Source of the DNA: an uncultured Lutibacter sp.
Lineage (GTDB): Bacteria > Bacteroidota > Bacteroidia > Flavobacteriales > Flavobacteriaceae
Reading direction: 5' to 3'
NCBI RefSeq assembly: GCF_947495725.1
Contig: NZ_CANLZZ010000003.1
Location: 534,485 to 598,484, forward strand
DNA: 64,000 bases
In this document: one piece after another, positions 39,198 to 48,830 of the stretch
Position numbering within the stretch: position 1 is the first letter of the stretch
How the letters are laid out: every line of letters begins with the position of its first letter
Program-made: the position numbers and the translations under genes
Notes under the pieces: model-generated
The model's input: the letters and a program-made list of their open reading frames with translations, nothing else
The model's database searches: none
Told to the model about the DNA's origin: nothing

Positions 39198-39791
39198 ATG
39201 TCTGAAAAAATATTTCTTGATGATGACATATTATTAGAAAGATTGAAGGCTGGGGACAATCAAGCTCTTACAGAGATTTATAATACTTATTGGAAATCAC
39301 TTTTTTTATCATCATATTCTTTATTAAAAAACAAAGAGGTATGTGAGGATATTATTCAAGATGTTTTTGTAGATATTTGGAAAAAAAGAGAAACTATAAA
39401 AATAACCATTTCTTTAAAAGCTTATTTATATGCCTGTACTAGATATAAGGTATATGATTATTTCCGAAAAAATAAAAAAGGAGTAAACGTAGATTTAATT
39501 GAAAATTTAAATACACGAATTTACCAAGCAACACCTGCTACCAAATTAATGCACAAGGAATTAGTTGAGCACATCAACTCTGTTGTTGATTCGCTTCCAA
39601 AAAAATGTAGAGAAATTTATATTTTAAGCAGAGAAGAACAATTAAGCCACAAAGAAATTGCACAAAAACTCAATATCTCAACCAAAACTATTGAAAGTCA
39701 TATAACAAGAGCCCTAAAAACTTTAAGAACTTCAATGGGAGGACTTGTAAGTTTAGAAATGATTATATGGCTGCAAAACCACATTAATTAG
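39198..39791 (+). CDS. ECF RNA polymerase sigma factor (locus 2)
   Basis: A 197-residue FecI-like ECF sigma factor. Region 2 covers about 22-95 (YNTYWKSLFLSSYSLLKNKEVCEDIIQDVFVDIWKKRETI) and region 4 about 125-180 (VDSLPKKCREIYILSREEQLSHKEIAQKLNISTKTIESH). It is followed 144 bases downstream by its probable FecR anti-sigma factor on the same strand, then by susC and susD. It is the same length as the locus 1 sigma but clearly diverged, for example EEQLSHKEIAQKL against QEGLTYIEISEHL. Confidence 0.93.
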   Translation: MSEKIFLDDDILLERLKAGDNQALTEIYNTYWKSLFLSSYSLLKNKEVCEDIIQDVFVDIWKKRETIKITISLKAYLYACTRYKVYDYFRKNKKGVNVDLIENLNTRIYQATPATKLMHKELVEHINSVVDSLPKKCREIYILSREEQLSHKEIAQKLNISTKTIESHITRALKTLRTSMGGLVSLEMIIWLQNHIN

Positions 39792-39935
39792 CTTATAAAT
39801 TTCTAATTATAACCTTAACTCCTTTTCCATATTACTTAAAAAACAAAAAAATTAATTTTTTTTTAAATAAAAACTAAGGGATATTCCCTTTTAATTACAC
39901 TAATACTACAAATAGCTTAATTATTTTAATAAATA

Positions 39936-41108
39936 ATGAAACAAGAAAAACTAAATAAGGAAGAATTTCTAAACATTGTGGATAAATTCCTTAATGGAAA
40001 TAGCTCCTTTGCTGAAGAAGAAATACTCATTAATCATTTTGAAAGTTTTCAATATAATAACGAGTGGGAAACAGAACTTGGACTTGAAGAAGATGTAAAA
40101 CAAAACATACATTCAAAAATCTTAAGTAAAATAAATGACGATGTTAAACAACCTACAAAAGTAATTAACATCAATTATAAAAAGTTTATAAAATATGCTG
40201 CGGCCATATTAATAGTGTTTTCAACGGGGTATTTTTTAGTTAACAAAGAAATGACTAAGAAAAATCCTTATGCTATTAAAATAAATAATAACATTCCTAT
40301 TGGTACTGATAAAGCATCATTAACCTTGGAAGATGGTTCTATTATAGAATTAGAAAAAGGAAAAGAATATAGTCAGGTAAATGCAAAAAGTGATGGTGAA
40401 AAAATTGTTTACACTGCTAGTTCTATAGAAAAGAATAAAAGAGTAAAAGAAAAAATAGCATTTAACTATTTAACAATTCCTCGAGGAGGTGAATTTTTTG
40501 TTGAATTAGCAGATGGTACTAAAGTTTGGCTAAATTCTGAAACCCAAATTAAATACCCAACCAAATTTGTAAAAGGTGAAATGCGTAAAGTAGAATTATT
40601 ATATGGGGAAGCTTATTTCGAAGTTTCACCTAGTGATTTACATAATGGCGATAAATTTAATGTAATAAGTGAAGGACAAGAAATTGAAGTGTTAGGTACA
40701 CAATTTAACATTAAAGCTTATAAAGATGAAGATGCTATTAAAACAACTTTAGTTGAAGGAAAAATAGCATTAAAAACCGATAACACAAACGAAATATTAT
40801 TACCTTCTCAACAATCAATTTACGATAAAACTAACAAAGAGGTTGTGTTTAATAATGTTGATGTTTATAATGAAATTTCTTGGAGACACGGGGAGTTTAA
40901 CTTCAACAACAAAACCTTAGATGAAATTATGATTGTTCTTTCTAGATGGTATGACGTTGAAATTGAGGTTCAAAATAAAGAGAATCAAAAATTTAAATAT
41001 AACGGAACCTTAGGAAAAAATCAAAATATAGAAATTATACTATTAACGTTAAAAAACACCAATAATTTAAAATATAAAATTACAAATGATAAAATAATTA
41101 TTAAGTAA
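39936..41108 (+). CDS. FecR-family anti-sigma factor (locus 2)
   Basis: A 390-residue anti-sigma factor with the same plan as in locus 1: cytoplasmic N-terminus (1-85), transmembrane segment (about 86-103, IKYAAAILIVFSTGYFLV), FecR domain (about 175-285, FNYLTIPRGGEFFVELADG, GEAYFEV, IEVLGTQFNIKAY) and DUF4974 domain (about 310-390). It lies between the sigma gene and susC, all on the plus strand. The hairpin after its stop may separate its expression from that of susC. Confidence 0.93.
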   Translation: MKQEKLNKEEFLNIVDKFLNGNSSFAEEEILINHFESFQYNNEWETELGLEEDVKQNIHSKILSKINDDVKQPTKVININYKKFIKYAAAILIVFSTGYFLVNKEMTKKNPYAIKINNNIPIGTDKASLTLEDGSIIELEKGKEYSQVNAKSDGEKIVYTASSIEKNKRVKEKIAFNYLTIPRGGEFFVELADGTKVWLNSETQIKYPTKFVKGEMRKVELLYGEAYFEVSPSDLHNGDKFNVISEGQEIEVLGTQFNIKAYKDEDAIKTTLVEGKIALKTDNTNEILLPSQQSIYDKTNKEVVFNNVDVYNEISWRHGEFNFNNKTLDEIMIVLSRWYDVEIEVQNKENQKFKYNGTLGKNQNIEIILLTLKNTNNLKYKITNDKIIIK

Positions 41109-41112
41109 AAAT

Positions 41113-41159
41113 AAGGGGGTTTAAAGTATATACCTGCAAGTAACATCTTCCGCCCCCTT
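41113..41159 (+). promoter_or_regulatory. GC-rich hairpin between fecR and susC (locus 2)
   Basis: AAGGGGG (41113-41119) pairs with CCCCCTT (41153-41159) around a 33-base loop. In this very AT-rich genome a run of five G and five C is exceptional. The locus 1 fecR-susC gap also has a hairpin at the same relative place. It may be a weak terminator, attenuator or leader structure. Confidence 0.45.
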
Positions 41160-41209
41160 TCATTGAATCAATTAAATCAATTAATGTTTAACTAACACAT
41201 TGCAAATTT

Positions 41210-44200
41210 ATGGAAATTAAATTTACCCATGCGATTTTCTTAAAAAATCGCTTATTTAAAACAATTATGAGATCCTTTATTTTCTTATTCTGTGCATTAG
41301 CGTTTGGATTTACTCCTAGTACGAGTTTATCTCAAAATGCTAAAATAACTATTGACACAGATAAAACAATTACCGTTGATGAGGTATTTAAATTAATCCA
41401 AGATCAGACAGACTATAAATTTATTTATAGAAATGATTTGTTTAACAATGCACCATTGGTGAATGTTAAAAAAGGAACAATTAAAACTTATAAACTTCTA
41501 GACAAAAGCTTGGCACAGAGTAATGTGCAATATGATTTCTTAGAAGGTACAATTATTCTTTCAAAAAGACCCGTAGAAAAAATTTTAGAAGAAGTTCAAC
41601 AAGTTACTATAACTGGTACCGTTACAGATGTAAGCGGTGAGCCATTGCCTGGTGTGAATGTTTTAGTTGGGGCTAAAGGAAGTACAACCGTAAGAGGTGT
41701 AGCAACTGATTTCAAAGGGAATTACAGTATAAAAGCTACTAAAGGTGAGTATATTAGATTTTCTTATGTTGGATTTTTAACCCAAGAAATACTTGTTGCC
41801 AATCAACAAGTAATTGATATAGTTTTAGCAGAAGCTGCCTCTAATTTAAATGAGGTAATAGTTGTAGGATATGGAACAACACAAAAGAAAGACCTAACAG
41901 GATCTGTAACTACTGTTAAAGCTTCAGAAATAGAGCAAGTAAAAACTCAATCCGTTGAAAGAGCTCTTTACGGAAAAGTTCCTGGTGTAATGATAACTGG
42001 TTCAGGACAACCAGGCTCAAGCGCTTCTATTAATATTAGAGGGCTTAGTCAAATAAATGGAGATAACCAACCATTATATGTAATTGATGGTATACCAATG
42101 AATATTAATGCAAACAGTAGAAGTCGTGATGGACTATTAAGTGTTGGTGGAGTTCAATCCAATCCACTTTTAGCAATTAATCCTTCAGATATTGAAAACT
42201 TAACCGTTTTAAAAGATGCATCTGCAGCCGCAATATATGGTTCCAGAGCTGCAAATGGTGTAATTATTGTTACTACAAAACGTGGTAAAAGAGGACAAAA
42301 ACCTCGACTTAATTTTGCTGTGAATACAACAATACAAAATCCACAAACAAAATATGATTTTTTAAGTACTGATGAATATAAAGATTTTTATAGTGCACAA
42401 GCACAAATAGCATTAGACAATTCTCAATATCCTGAAGCTTGGTGGCCATCTGTGCATCCTAATGAAATGGCTATTGTAAGTGACCCAGACAACTATTTTG
42501 GAACTGCTAATACTGATTGGCAAAAGGAAGTTCAAAATGAAAATGCCATGTGGAATGATTACCGTATGAGTCTTTCAGGAGGAACCGACAATGTGAACTA
42601 CTATATGTCAGGTAACGTACAAGATCAAGAATCTGTATTTATTAATGAAAAATTTAAGCGTTATTCTTTTGCAGCAAATATGGATGCAACAATAACAGAT
42701 AGGTTAAAAGTTGGTGCTTCTATCAATTATAACAACTCTATAAGCAGATCTTCTGACCTTACTAGCTTTAGATATGCTGGAGCTTTTAGACCTGACGTAC
42801 CTGTTTTTGATGAAAACGGAAATTACACAGATAATGGAGATAAAGCATTTGAGGTACCAGATATGAATCCTGTTGGACAAGATGGACGAATTAGAAATGA
42901 GCTTATAAGAAAAAGTATTCTTACTAGTGTTTATGCTGAAATTGACATTGTTAAAAATTTAAAATTTAGATCCCAATTTAGTGCTAACCAGTCAAATGAT
43001 GAAATAAATAATTATTCTCCATCGTTTACAATTGATGCAGCACTTGCTGGATTAAATGGAAATTTAATTTCATATGGGGATCCAGCTATTGGAATTTTAC
43101 AAACTCAACATAACCAAACTAAAAACATCATCTTTTCTAATACATTAACTTATAAAAATACATTTAATCAAGTTCATAACATTAATGCTGTTTTAGGTTT
43201 ATCTTGGGATAGTACAGAAAATGAAGCTGTTGGAGTTGATTTTGCGGGATTCCCAGATGACTTTGTTTTAGTAAACCCAGAATCGGCTACACATGTATAT
43301 AATGGAAGTAGTGATTTTGCTCAAAAGGCATTAAATTCGGCTTTTGGAAGAGTTAATTACAATTACGACGATAAATATTTAGTAACTGCAACTGGTCGTT
43401 TAGATAGGTCAACTCAGTTTGGAGAGGACAACCAAACCGGTTTCTTCCCATCTTTAGGGTTGGCGTGGAATATGCATAATGAAGAATTCTTAAAAAATCA
43501 TAAAACTATTAGTTCTATGAAATTCCGTGCTACAGCTGGTAGAACTGGTAATGATAATTTACCTGCATTTTTGTTTAAACCGGTATCAGCTGTTGAAGGT
43601 GGATATAATGCTCCTACTTTGTACAATGATCTAAACGGATTTAGATTACAAGGTGTATCAAATAATGGAATACGTTGGGAAGAAACAGATCAAATAGATT
43701 TAGGTATAGAATTAGGGTTATTTAACAACCGTTTAAATGCAGAAATTGTTTGGTTCAATAAAAAAACATCAGATCTTATTTTATTAACACCTATTTCCGC
43801 ACAAACTGGATTTGCAAATTATTACTCAAACATTGCTGATGTAACAAACAAAGGATGGGAAATATTAGTAGGTGGTGATATATTTAGAAATGAAGACTTT
43901 ACTTGGAACTCTTCTTTTAATGCTTCTTTTATTAAAAATAATGTAGATGCACTTAAAGGTGGACAATCTGATAGTTATAACAACTATGGAGTAGCAGAAG
44001 GGTATCCAATTGGAACCGTATTTGGTAGAGATATTGTTGGTACAGCACAAACACAAGCCGAAATTGATGCTTTAAACGCAGGTGCTCCAGACGGGCAATA
44101 TGATGCTTCATTACAAGCTCCTGGAGACTTTATTGCAAGAGATGTTAATGGAGATGGTGAATATACTGATGCGGACCAAATACGTCTTGCAGATGGTAAT

Positions 44201-44716
44201 CAACCTAATGTATTTGGTGGTTGGAACAATACGTTAAACTATAAAAACTTTAACTTTAACTTTAACTTTTCTTATGTACTCGGTTTAGATAAAATAAGAA
44301 GACCTGATGAATTCTTATCATACTTAGATTTTAATAGAATGAGTAATTACATTCGTGATGATGTTATGAATGCTTGGACACCTGAAAATCCAGATGCTAA
44401 ATATCCAAGAGCAGGATCACGCTTCTGGCAAAATAACAACTCTCGTTTTGTTTCGGATGCCTCTTATTTATCTCTTCGTTCAGCTTCAATAGGCTATAAT
44501 ATACCACAAGAAGTATCAAAAATGTTAGGTATTAGTAATGCTAAGTTTACATTTACAGGGAATAACTTATTTATTATTCATAACTATGATGGACCAAATC
44601 CAGAATCTCTTACTAGAGGTGTAAATAGTGACACTACGGTTGACGCAGCATCTGATGGTGGTTGGGGATATCCAAATATCCAAAGCTTTACTTTAGGTTT
44701 AAATGTAACATTTTAA
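41210..44716 (+). CDS. SusC/RagA-type TonB-dependent transporter with STN domain (locus 2)
   Basis: A 1168-residue transporter. Signal peptide about 1-42 (ending SLSQ), STN domain about 45-120, carboxypeptidase-regulatory-like domain about 130-210 (ITGTVTDVSGEPLPGVNVLV, ATDFKGNYSI), plug about 220-345 beginning VVGYGTTQKKDLTGSV, then a large beta-barrel ending SFTLGLNVTF. The STN domain pairs it with the FecR upstream. SusD follows after 12 bases. The start is supported by the identical GCAAATTTATGGAAATTAAA context at the locus 1 SusC. The imported substrate is unknown: no glycosidase or peptidase lies in the locus, only thiol-redox lipoproteins. Confidence 0.95.
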   Translation: MEIKFTHAIFLKNRLFKTIMRSFIFLFCALAFGFTPSTSLSQNAKITIDTDKTITVDEVFKLIQDQTDYKFIYRNDLFNNAPLVNVKKGTIKTYKLLDKSLAQSNVQYDFLEGTIILSKRPVEKILEEVQQVTITGTVTDVSGEPLPGVNVLVGAKGSTTVRGVATDFKGNYSIKATKGEYIRFSYVGFLTQEILVANQQVIDIVLAEAASNLNEVIVVGYGTTQKKDLTGSVTTVKASEIEQVKTQSVERALYGKVPGVMITGSGQPGSSASINIRGLSQINGDNQPLYVIDGIPMNINANSRSRDGLLSVGGVQSNPLLAINPSDIENLTVLKDASAAAIYGSRAANGVIIVTTKRGKRGQKPRLNFAVNTTIQNPQTKYDFLSTDEYKDFYSAQAQIALDNSQYPEAWWPSVHPNEMAIVSDPDNYFGTANTDWQKEVQNENAMWNDYRMSLSGGTDNVNYYMSGNVQDQESVFINEKFKRYSFAANMDATITDRLKVGASINYNNSISRSSDLTSFRYAGAFRPDVPVFDENGNYTDNGDKAFEVPDMNPVGQDGRIRNELIRKSILTSVYAEIDIVKNLKFRSQFSANQSNDEINNYSPSFTIDAALAGLNGNLISYGDPAIGILQTQHNQTKNIIFSNTLTYKNTFNQVHNINAVLGLSWDSTENEAVGVDFAGFPDDFVLVNPESATHVYNGSSDFAQKALNSAFGRVNYNYDDKYLVTATGRLDRSTQFGEDNQTGFFPSLGLAWNMHNEEFLKNHKTISSMKFRATAGRTGNDNLPAFLFKPVSAVEGGYNAPTLYNDLNGFRLQGVSNNGIRWEETDQIDLGIELGLFNNRLNAEIVWFNKKTSDLILLTPISAQTGFANYYSNIADVTNKGWEILVGGDIFRNEDFTWNSSFNASFIKNNVDALKGGQSDSYNNYGVAEGYPIGTVFGRDIVGTAQTQAEIDALNAGAPDGQYDASLQAPGDFIARDVNGDGEYTDADQIRLADGNQPNVFGGWNNTLNYKNFNFNFNFSYVLGLDKIRRPDEFLSYLDFNRMSNYIRDDVMNAWTPENPDAKYPRAGSRFWQNNNSRFVSDASYLSLRSASIGYNIPQEVSKMLGISNAKFTFTGNNLFIIHNYDGPNPESLTRGVNSDTTVDAASDGGWGYPNIQSFTLGLNVTF

Positions 44717-44728
44717 AAAAATTAAAAC

Positions 44729-46216
44729 ATGAAAAATATTATAAAATATATAAGCATTTTAGGTGTAGTATTGGTATGTTTCACTTCGTGTGAATTAACT
44801 ACCCCAATTGATGAAATTGAATTACAATACCAATTAGAAGCAGAAGCTGCCATTAGTAATGAAGGATCAGCAGATTTAGCATTAGCTGGAGCCTACTCTA
44901 GTTTAAAAGAAGAACCAACTTTTATGTTAGGTATACCAAGTGCATTAAGCGGTTTAGCAGGAGTTGCCGGCGCTTATTATAAAGATGAAATTTCTTCTTG
45001 GATGGTAAATGAACCATTGAACATGGAGGAAGCTGGTGATAACCTAACATTTTCTGGAATGGCTGGTCTTTATAGAGCAATTAATGATGCCAATTGGATT
45101 ATTGAAAAAGTTGGTGAATTAAGTGAAGGGAGTTTTTCAACCCCACAACGTAAGGCTGAAATGTTAGGAGAAGCTTATGGAATTAGAGCATTATCTCATT
45201 TTTACTTATTACGTTACTATGGTCAATGGTATGATACTTCTTCTAATTACGGAATTGCATTAAGATTAGAACCTATTAGAGATGGTAGTGCTTTACCAAG
45301 AAATACAGTTGCCGAAACGTATGCACAAATTCATAGTGATCTTGACTTTGCTATTGCAAATGCTCCAGATTTAAATATGAATAGCGGTTATATGAATAAA
45401 ATTGGTGCAAGAGCAATAAAAGCAAAAGCTTATTTATATGCTGGTGACTATGGAATGGCTGCTAGCACAGCCAAAGCTTTAATAGATGGGGCTGGAGGAA
45501 CATATGGTTTATCACCAACATATAATGAGATTTTTGATAATACCTCACAAGCAATATTTAATAATCCTGAAATTTTATTTGGATTAAGAGGAACATTACA
45601 AGCACCATTACCAAATACAGTTTGGTATTTCGCTTACACAATAAATGGTGCCTATACTGGTAATTTATCTGCTGGATCAATGACTGTTGGTTCTCAAACT
45701 ATAAATTACGATTTAGATAGAATTAATAGTACTACTGGAGGTGGTTTTTATGGCCTAACTACACTAAAAGTACCAAGTTTCTTCGCTGATGGTGAAGACG
45801 ACTCTCTTGTATATTATGCTCGTATGGCTGAAGTTTATTTAATTTATGCTGAAGCTGAAGCTCGTAATTCTAATAGTGTTACAACCGATGCTTTAGATGC
45901 TTTAAATGCAATTAGATTAAGAGCTGGTGCAACTGATACTGGAGGAGATGGATTTGAAATTTACCCAGATTCAATAACTTTAGATCAGTTTTTAGAAGCT
46001 GTAAGAATTGAGAAAACAGTTGAATTATTAGCAGAAACAGGTGAAGAATGGTTTGATATGGTACGTTATGATTGGGTAGATGGTTTTGGAACAGGTTTCC
46101 AAGTATCTGACCACAAAGCAACGGCTACAAATTCTGATAAATTCATTTTACCATTTTCTAAACTTACTCTTGATGCTGGTTTTAACATAGAAATTCAAAA
46201 CCCTAGCTACGAATAA
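44729..46216 (+). CDS. SusD/RagB-family outer-membrane lipoprotein (locus 2)
   Basis: A 495-residue SusD-like protein with signal MKNIIKYISILGVVLVCFTSC (lipobox Cys21). TPR-like helices include GEAYGIRALSHFYLLRYYGQWY. The C-terminal part has YYARMAEVYLIYAEAEARNSN, LDALNAIRLRAGA and the family ending around RIEKTVELLAETGEEWFDMVRYDW. It forms the lid of the SusC transporter encoded 12 bases upstream. A strong terminator follows 7 bases after the stop, so the downstream MORN and TlpA genes are mainly on other transcripts. Confidence 0.93.
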   Translation: MKNIIKYISILGVVLVCFTSCELTTPIDEIELQYQLEAEAAISNEGSADLALAGAYSSLKEEPTFMLGIPSALSGLAGVAGAYYKDEISSWMVNEPLNMEEAGDNLTFSGMAGLYRAINDANWIIEKVGELSEGSFSTPQRKAEMLGEAYGIRALSHFYLLRYYGQWYDTSSNYGIALRLEPIRDGSALPRNTVAETYAQIHSDLDFAIANAPDLNMNSGYMNKIGARAIKAKAYLYAGDYGMAASTAKALIDGAGGTYGLSPTYNEIFDNTSQAIFNNPEILFGLRGTLQAPLPNTVWYFAYTINGAYTGNLSAGSMTVGSQTINYDLDRINSTTGGGFYGLTTLKVPSFFADGEDDSLVYYARMAEVYLIYAEAEARNSNSVTTDALDALNAIRLRAGATDTGGDGFEIYPDSITLDQFLEAVRIEKTVELLAETGEEWFDMVRYDWVDGFGTGFQVSDHKATATNSDKFILPFSKLTLDAGFNIEIQNPSYE

Positions 46217-46223
46217 TTTAATT

Positions 46224-46253
46224 AAACCTATTAGGTTAATACCTAATAGGTTT
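46224..46253 (+). terminator. Rho-independent terminator after susD (locus 2)
   Basis: AAACCTATTAGGT (46224-46236) pairs perfectly with ACCTAATAGGTTT (46241-46253). The loop is four bases and the stem leads into a run of T through 46259. It ends the sigma-fecR-susCD transcript. Confidence 0.9.
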
Positions 46254-46415
46254 TTTTTTATAGATACAAGTTTTATCTTTTATAATTAATTGATAAAATT
46301 TGACATTATGAAAACAATCTTTTTATAGATACTTAAAAGTTGATTTATTGGATATAAATAATTTAAATCATATCTTTTCTAAGATCTAAATTGCTATACC
46401 TTAAAATGAAAAAAA

Positions 46416-47108
46416 ATGAAAAAAATTCTCGTATTTTTTACCTTATTTACGCTAGTTACTAATTTACAATCTCAAAATTGTAAGGTTTTAATTAAAGAAT
46501 TAAATGAAAATTACACGGGTGATTGTAAAAAAGGAAAAGCTAATGGTAAAGGCACTGCAAAGGGCATAGACACCTATACTGGTAATTTTAAAAAAGGGTA
46601 TCCTGATGGAGAAGGAATTTACACTTGGAAAAATGGTAATTCATTTGAAGGAAGTTTTAAAAAAGGAAAGAAAATTGGTCAAGGTAAAATGATTTACAAA
46701 ACAGCAACACTAAAAGATAGTATTGTTACTGGGTTTTGGAAAAACGACATATATGCAGGAATGTACGAAAATCCATTTAAAAAACTAAATAACTCTCCAA
46801 ATGTTACAGGGTTAAGATTTACAAAAGCTGATGGTGAAAATAAAAGAGTGCGACTATATGTAAGAGAGGATAATACATTAGTTCGTAATCCGCTAATAAA
46901 TGTTGTTGTACATCACGGTTTATATCAAGAATTAAGAACTCAAAGTGATTTTGTTGAATTGACAAATGCTACCTTTCCATTAAAATTAAGAGCAACTTAC
47001 GGAAGAGAATTTATTGAAATAGAAATTTTCGAATCGGGTAATTGGGATGTTCAAATAACAATTGAAAACATTAAAGGGTTAGAAGCTAAGCCTTCTTCAT
47101 TTAATTAA
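46416..47108 (+). CDS. Exported MORN-repeat protein
   Basis: A 230-residue protein with signal MKKILVFFTLFTLVTNLQSQ. At least three MORN-type repeats follow (YTGDCKKGKANGKGTAKG, YTGNFKKGYPDGEGIYTWKNG, FEGSFKKGKKIGQGKMIY; about residues 32-105). The C-terminal half is beta-rich and unrecognised (VRLYVREDNTLVRNP...). MORN repeats usually mediate binding to membranes or proteins. It lies between the susD terminator and the TlpA array, with no close paralogue at array A. Its function is unknown. Confidence 0.75.
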   Translation: MKKILVFFTLFTLVTNLQSQNCKVLIKELNENYTGDCKKGKANGKGTAKGIDTYTGNFKKGYPDGEGIYTWKNGNSFEGSFKKGKKIGQGKMIYKTATLKDSIVTGFWKNDIYAGMYENPFKKLNNSPNVTGLRFTKADGENKRVRLYVREDNTLVRNPLINVVVHHGLYQELRTQSDFVELTNATFPLKLRATYGREFIEIEIFESGNWDVQITIENIKGLEAKPSSFN

Positions 47109-47208
47109 AAGTGTTATAAAGTCTAGTAAAATAGACTTTATAAATTATTATTTAAAGTATAACGTTATTCTACGAATTTCAATTTAGCTAACTTCATAAA
47201 GTTATAAA

Positions 47209-47382
47209 ATGTTTATGTCTTTAAAAATTAAAACAGATTGTAAATTATGGTTTCAAAAAATCTTAATTTTAGTTATCATTATGTTTACTAGTACTTCATT
47301 TAAACAAGAATCTAAAATAAATTACGCCATAATTTCAGGTACTATTACCAATAACAGTCAAATTCGAGCTATCCAATTTTAA
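47209..47382 (+). pseudogene. Truncated N-terminus of a TlpA-like gene
   Basis: A 57-codon frame starts MFMSLKIKTDCKLWF, has a hydrophobic signal-like stretch (ILILVIIMFTSTSF) and then INYAIISGTITNNSQIRAI before a stop. The segment after the signal matches the start of the array B protein at 48831 (VNYVLFSGNISNTNGGEL) and the array A protein at 27078 (VNYTIVSGVLENVNGGEV) in both spacing and sense. The rest of the gene, including the thioredoxin domain, is gone. It seems to be the leftover of another array member directly upstream of array B. Confidence 0.55.
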
Positions 47383-47394
47383 CAAATTTGCAGG

Positions 47395-47410
47395 AATGGT
47401 TATAACCATT
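47395..47410. promoter_or_regulatory. Perfect 16-base palindrome upstream of TlpA array B
   Basis: AATGGTTATAACCATT is fully self-complementary and lies 38 bases before the first array B start (47449), after the TlpA remnant. It is a plausible operator for the array. No matching palindrome is seen upstream of array A. Confidence 0.4.
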
Positions 47411-47448
47411 ATAATACACTATAAATTAAACAATCAAAATAATAATAA

Positions 47449-48819
47449 ATGAAAAAGTGCATTTTTTTAATCTTAATTTCAAGTTTAATCTTCAGTTGTA
47501 AGGAAACACCTTTTAAAATTAATAAAACCGTAGTATTAAACGGAACTATTGCTAACTACGACCAAGATACTTTGTATATGAATGACGTATCTTCCGAGTC
47601 GATGTTATTTAAAGAGAAAATTCATAGCATTACATTAAACGGAAAAACAAATTTCAAATATAAATTTGAATTAGAAAAACCCACTTATTTTCAAATAGGC
47701 AGAACTTTTTTATACCTATCTCCTGGCGATAGCTTAATAGCCAATTTAGATACAAGAGATCGTTCATTTGCATCTTTTAAAGGAATAGGAGAAGAAGCAA
47801 ATAACTACTTAACAAATGTACCTTACCCTAAAGGCGGATCGTTTTGGGGAGACAGTGAAATTTCTTCAAAAATAGTAACTTATAAAGAGGTTCCTGAAGC
47901 ATTTAAAAAATCTTTTGATAACCGAATGAATGAACTTAGCAGTTTAACCAATGTTTCTGAGGATTTTAAACATTTGGAAAAGGTTAGATCTAAACTTGAT
48001 TATGTTAACTCATTAAGTAGTATTTACTATTTATATTATGGTAAATTAAGAAAGGGAGAAATAACTCAAGAAGAGATGAATTTACAGGTTCAAGAAGCAA
48101 ATAATTATCTTACTCCTTTTAAAAAACCATTTTTAAACGATTTTAATAATACTAACTACCTTCAATTAGAGGTTTTTCAAAATATATTATACCAATTAAA
48201 AAATGAAGATTTTAGAAAAAAACTTGAGCTTCCAGAATTAAGTACAACTTTAAAAGAGTATACCATAACTAATGAATTATTAAATGAATTAAAATATAAT
48301 GGCTATTCAAATCAATTAGCAGAAAAATTAAAAGAAGGTGCTGAAAAAGTAACAGATCAAAATTATGCTGCTGTATTGCAAGATGTTCAAAAAGCATACG
48401 AAACCATTACAAAAGGAAACCCTGCTTCAGATTTAACTTTTACAAAACTAGATGGGAGTACCATTAAACTAAGCGATTATAAAGGTAAAGTAATTGTTTT
48501 AGACTTATGGGCAACTTGGTGCGGACCTTGTATGCAAGAAAAACCATTCTTTGAAGCTCTTGAAAACAAATATCATGGTAACGAAAATATAGCATTAATT
48601 TCACTTTCTATTGATACAGAAAAAGTTTGGAAAAAGTATTTCGAAAAAAATAAAATTGTTGGTGACCAACTACAAATAAATAGAAGTCAACTTACCAATT
48701 ATAAAGTTGCCGGAATTCCTAGATTCTTCGTAATTGATAAAAACTTTAATATAGTGGATGTGTTTGCTCCACTACCCTCTTCAGGAAATCTCGAAAAATT
48801 AATTAAACAATACATATAA
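47449..48819 (+). CDS. TlpA-like lipoprotein (array B, first gene)
   Basis: A 456-residue lipoprotein with signal MKKCIFLILISSLIFSC (Cys17) followed by KETPFK. The N-terminal beta region starts VLNGTIANYDQDTLYMND, and a long helical middle follows. The TlpA domain has WCGPC at 357-361 (DLWATWCGPCMQEKPFFEAL) and cis-Pro in VAGIPRFFVID. It ends VDVFAPLPSSGNLEKLI. It takes the same position as the 28506 gene in array A, but it is well diverged and has the standard Gly in the active site. The next gene begins 11 bases later. Confidence 0.87.
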   Translation: MKKCIFLILISSLIFSCKETPFKINKTVVLNGTIANYDQDTLYMNDVSSESMLFKEKIHSITLNGKTNFKYKFELEKPTYFQIGRTFLYLSPGDSLIANLDTRDRSFASFKGIGEEANNYLTNVPYPKGGSFWGDSEISSKIVTYKEVPEAFKKSFDNRMNELSSLTNVSEDFKHLEKVRSKLDYVNSLSSIYYLYYGKLRKGEITQEEMNLQVQEANNYLTPFKKPFLNDFNNTNYLQLEVFQNILYQLKNEDFRKKLELPELSTTLKEYTITNELLNELKYNGYSNQLAEKLKEGAEKVTDQNYAAVLQDVQKAYETITKGNPASDLTFTKLDGSTIKLSDYKGKVIVLDLWATWCGPCMQEKPFFEALENKYHGNENIALISLSIDTEKVWKKYFEKNKIVGDQLQINRSQLTNYKVAGIPRFFVIDKNFNIVDVFAPLPSSGNLEKLIKQYI

Positions 48820-48830
48820 CACATTAAAAA

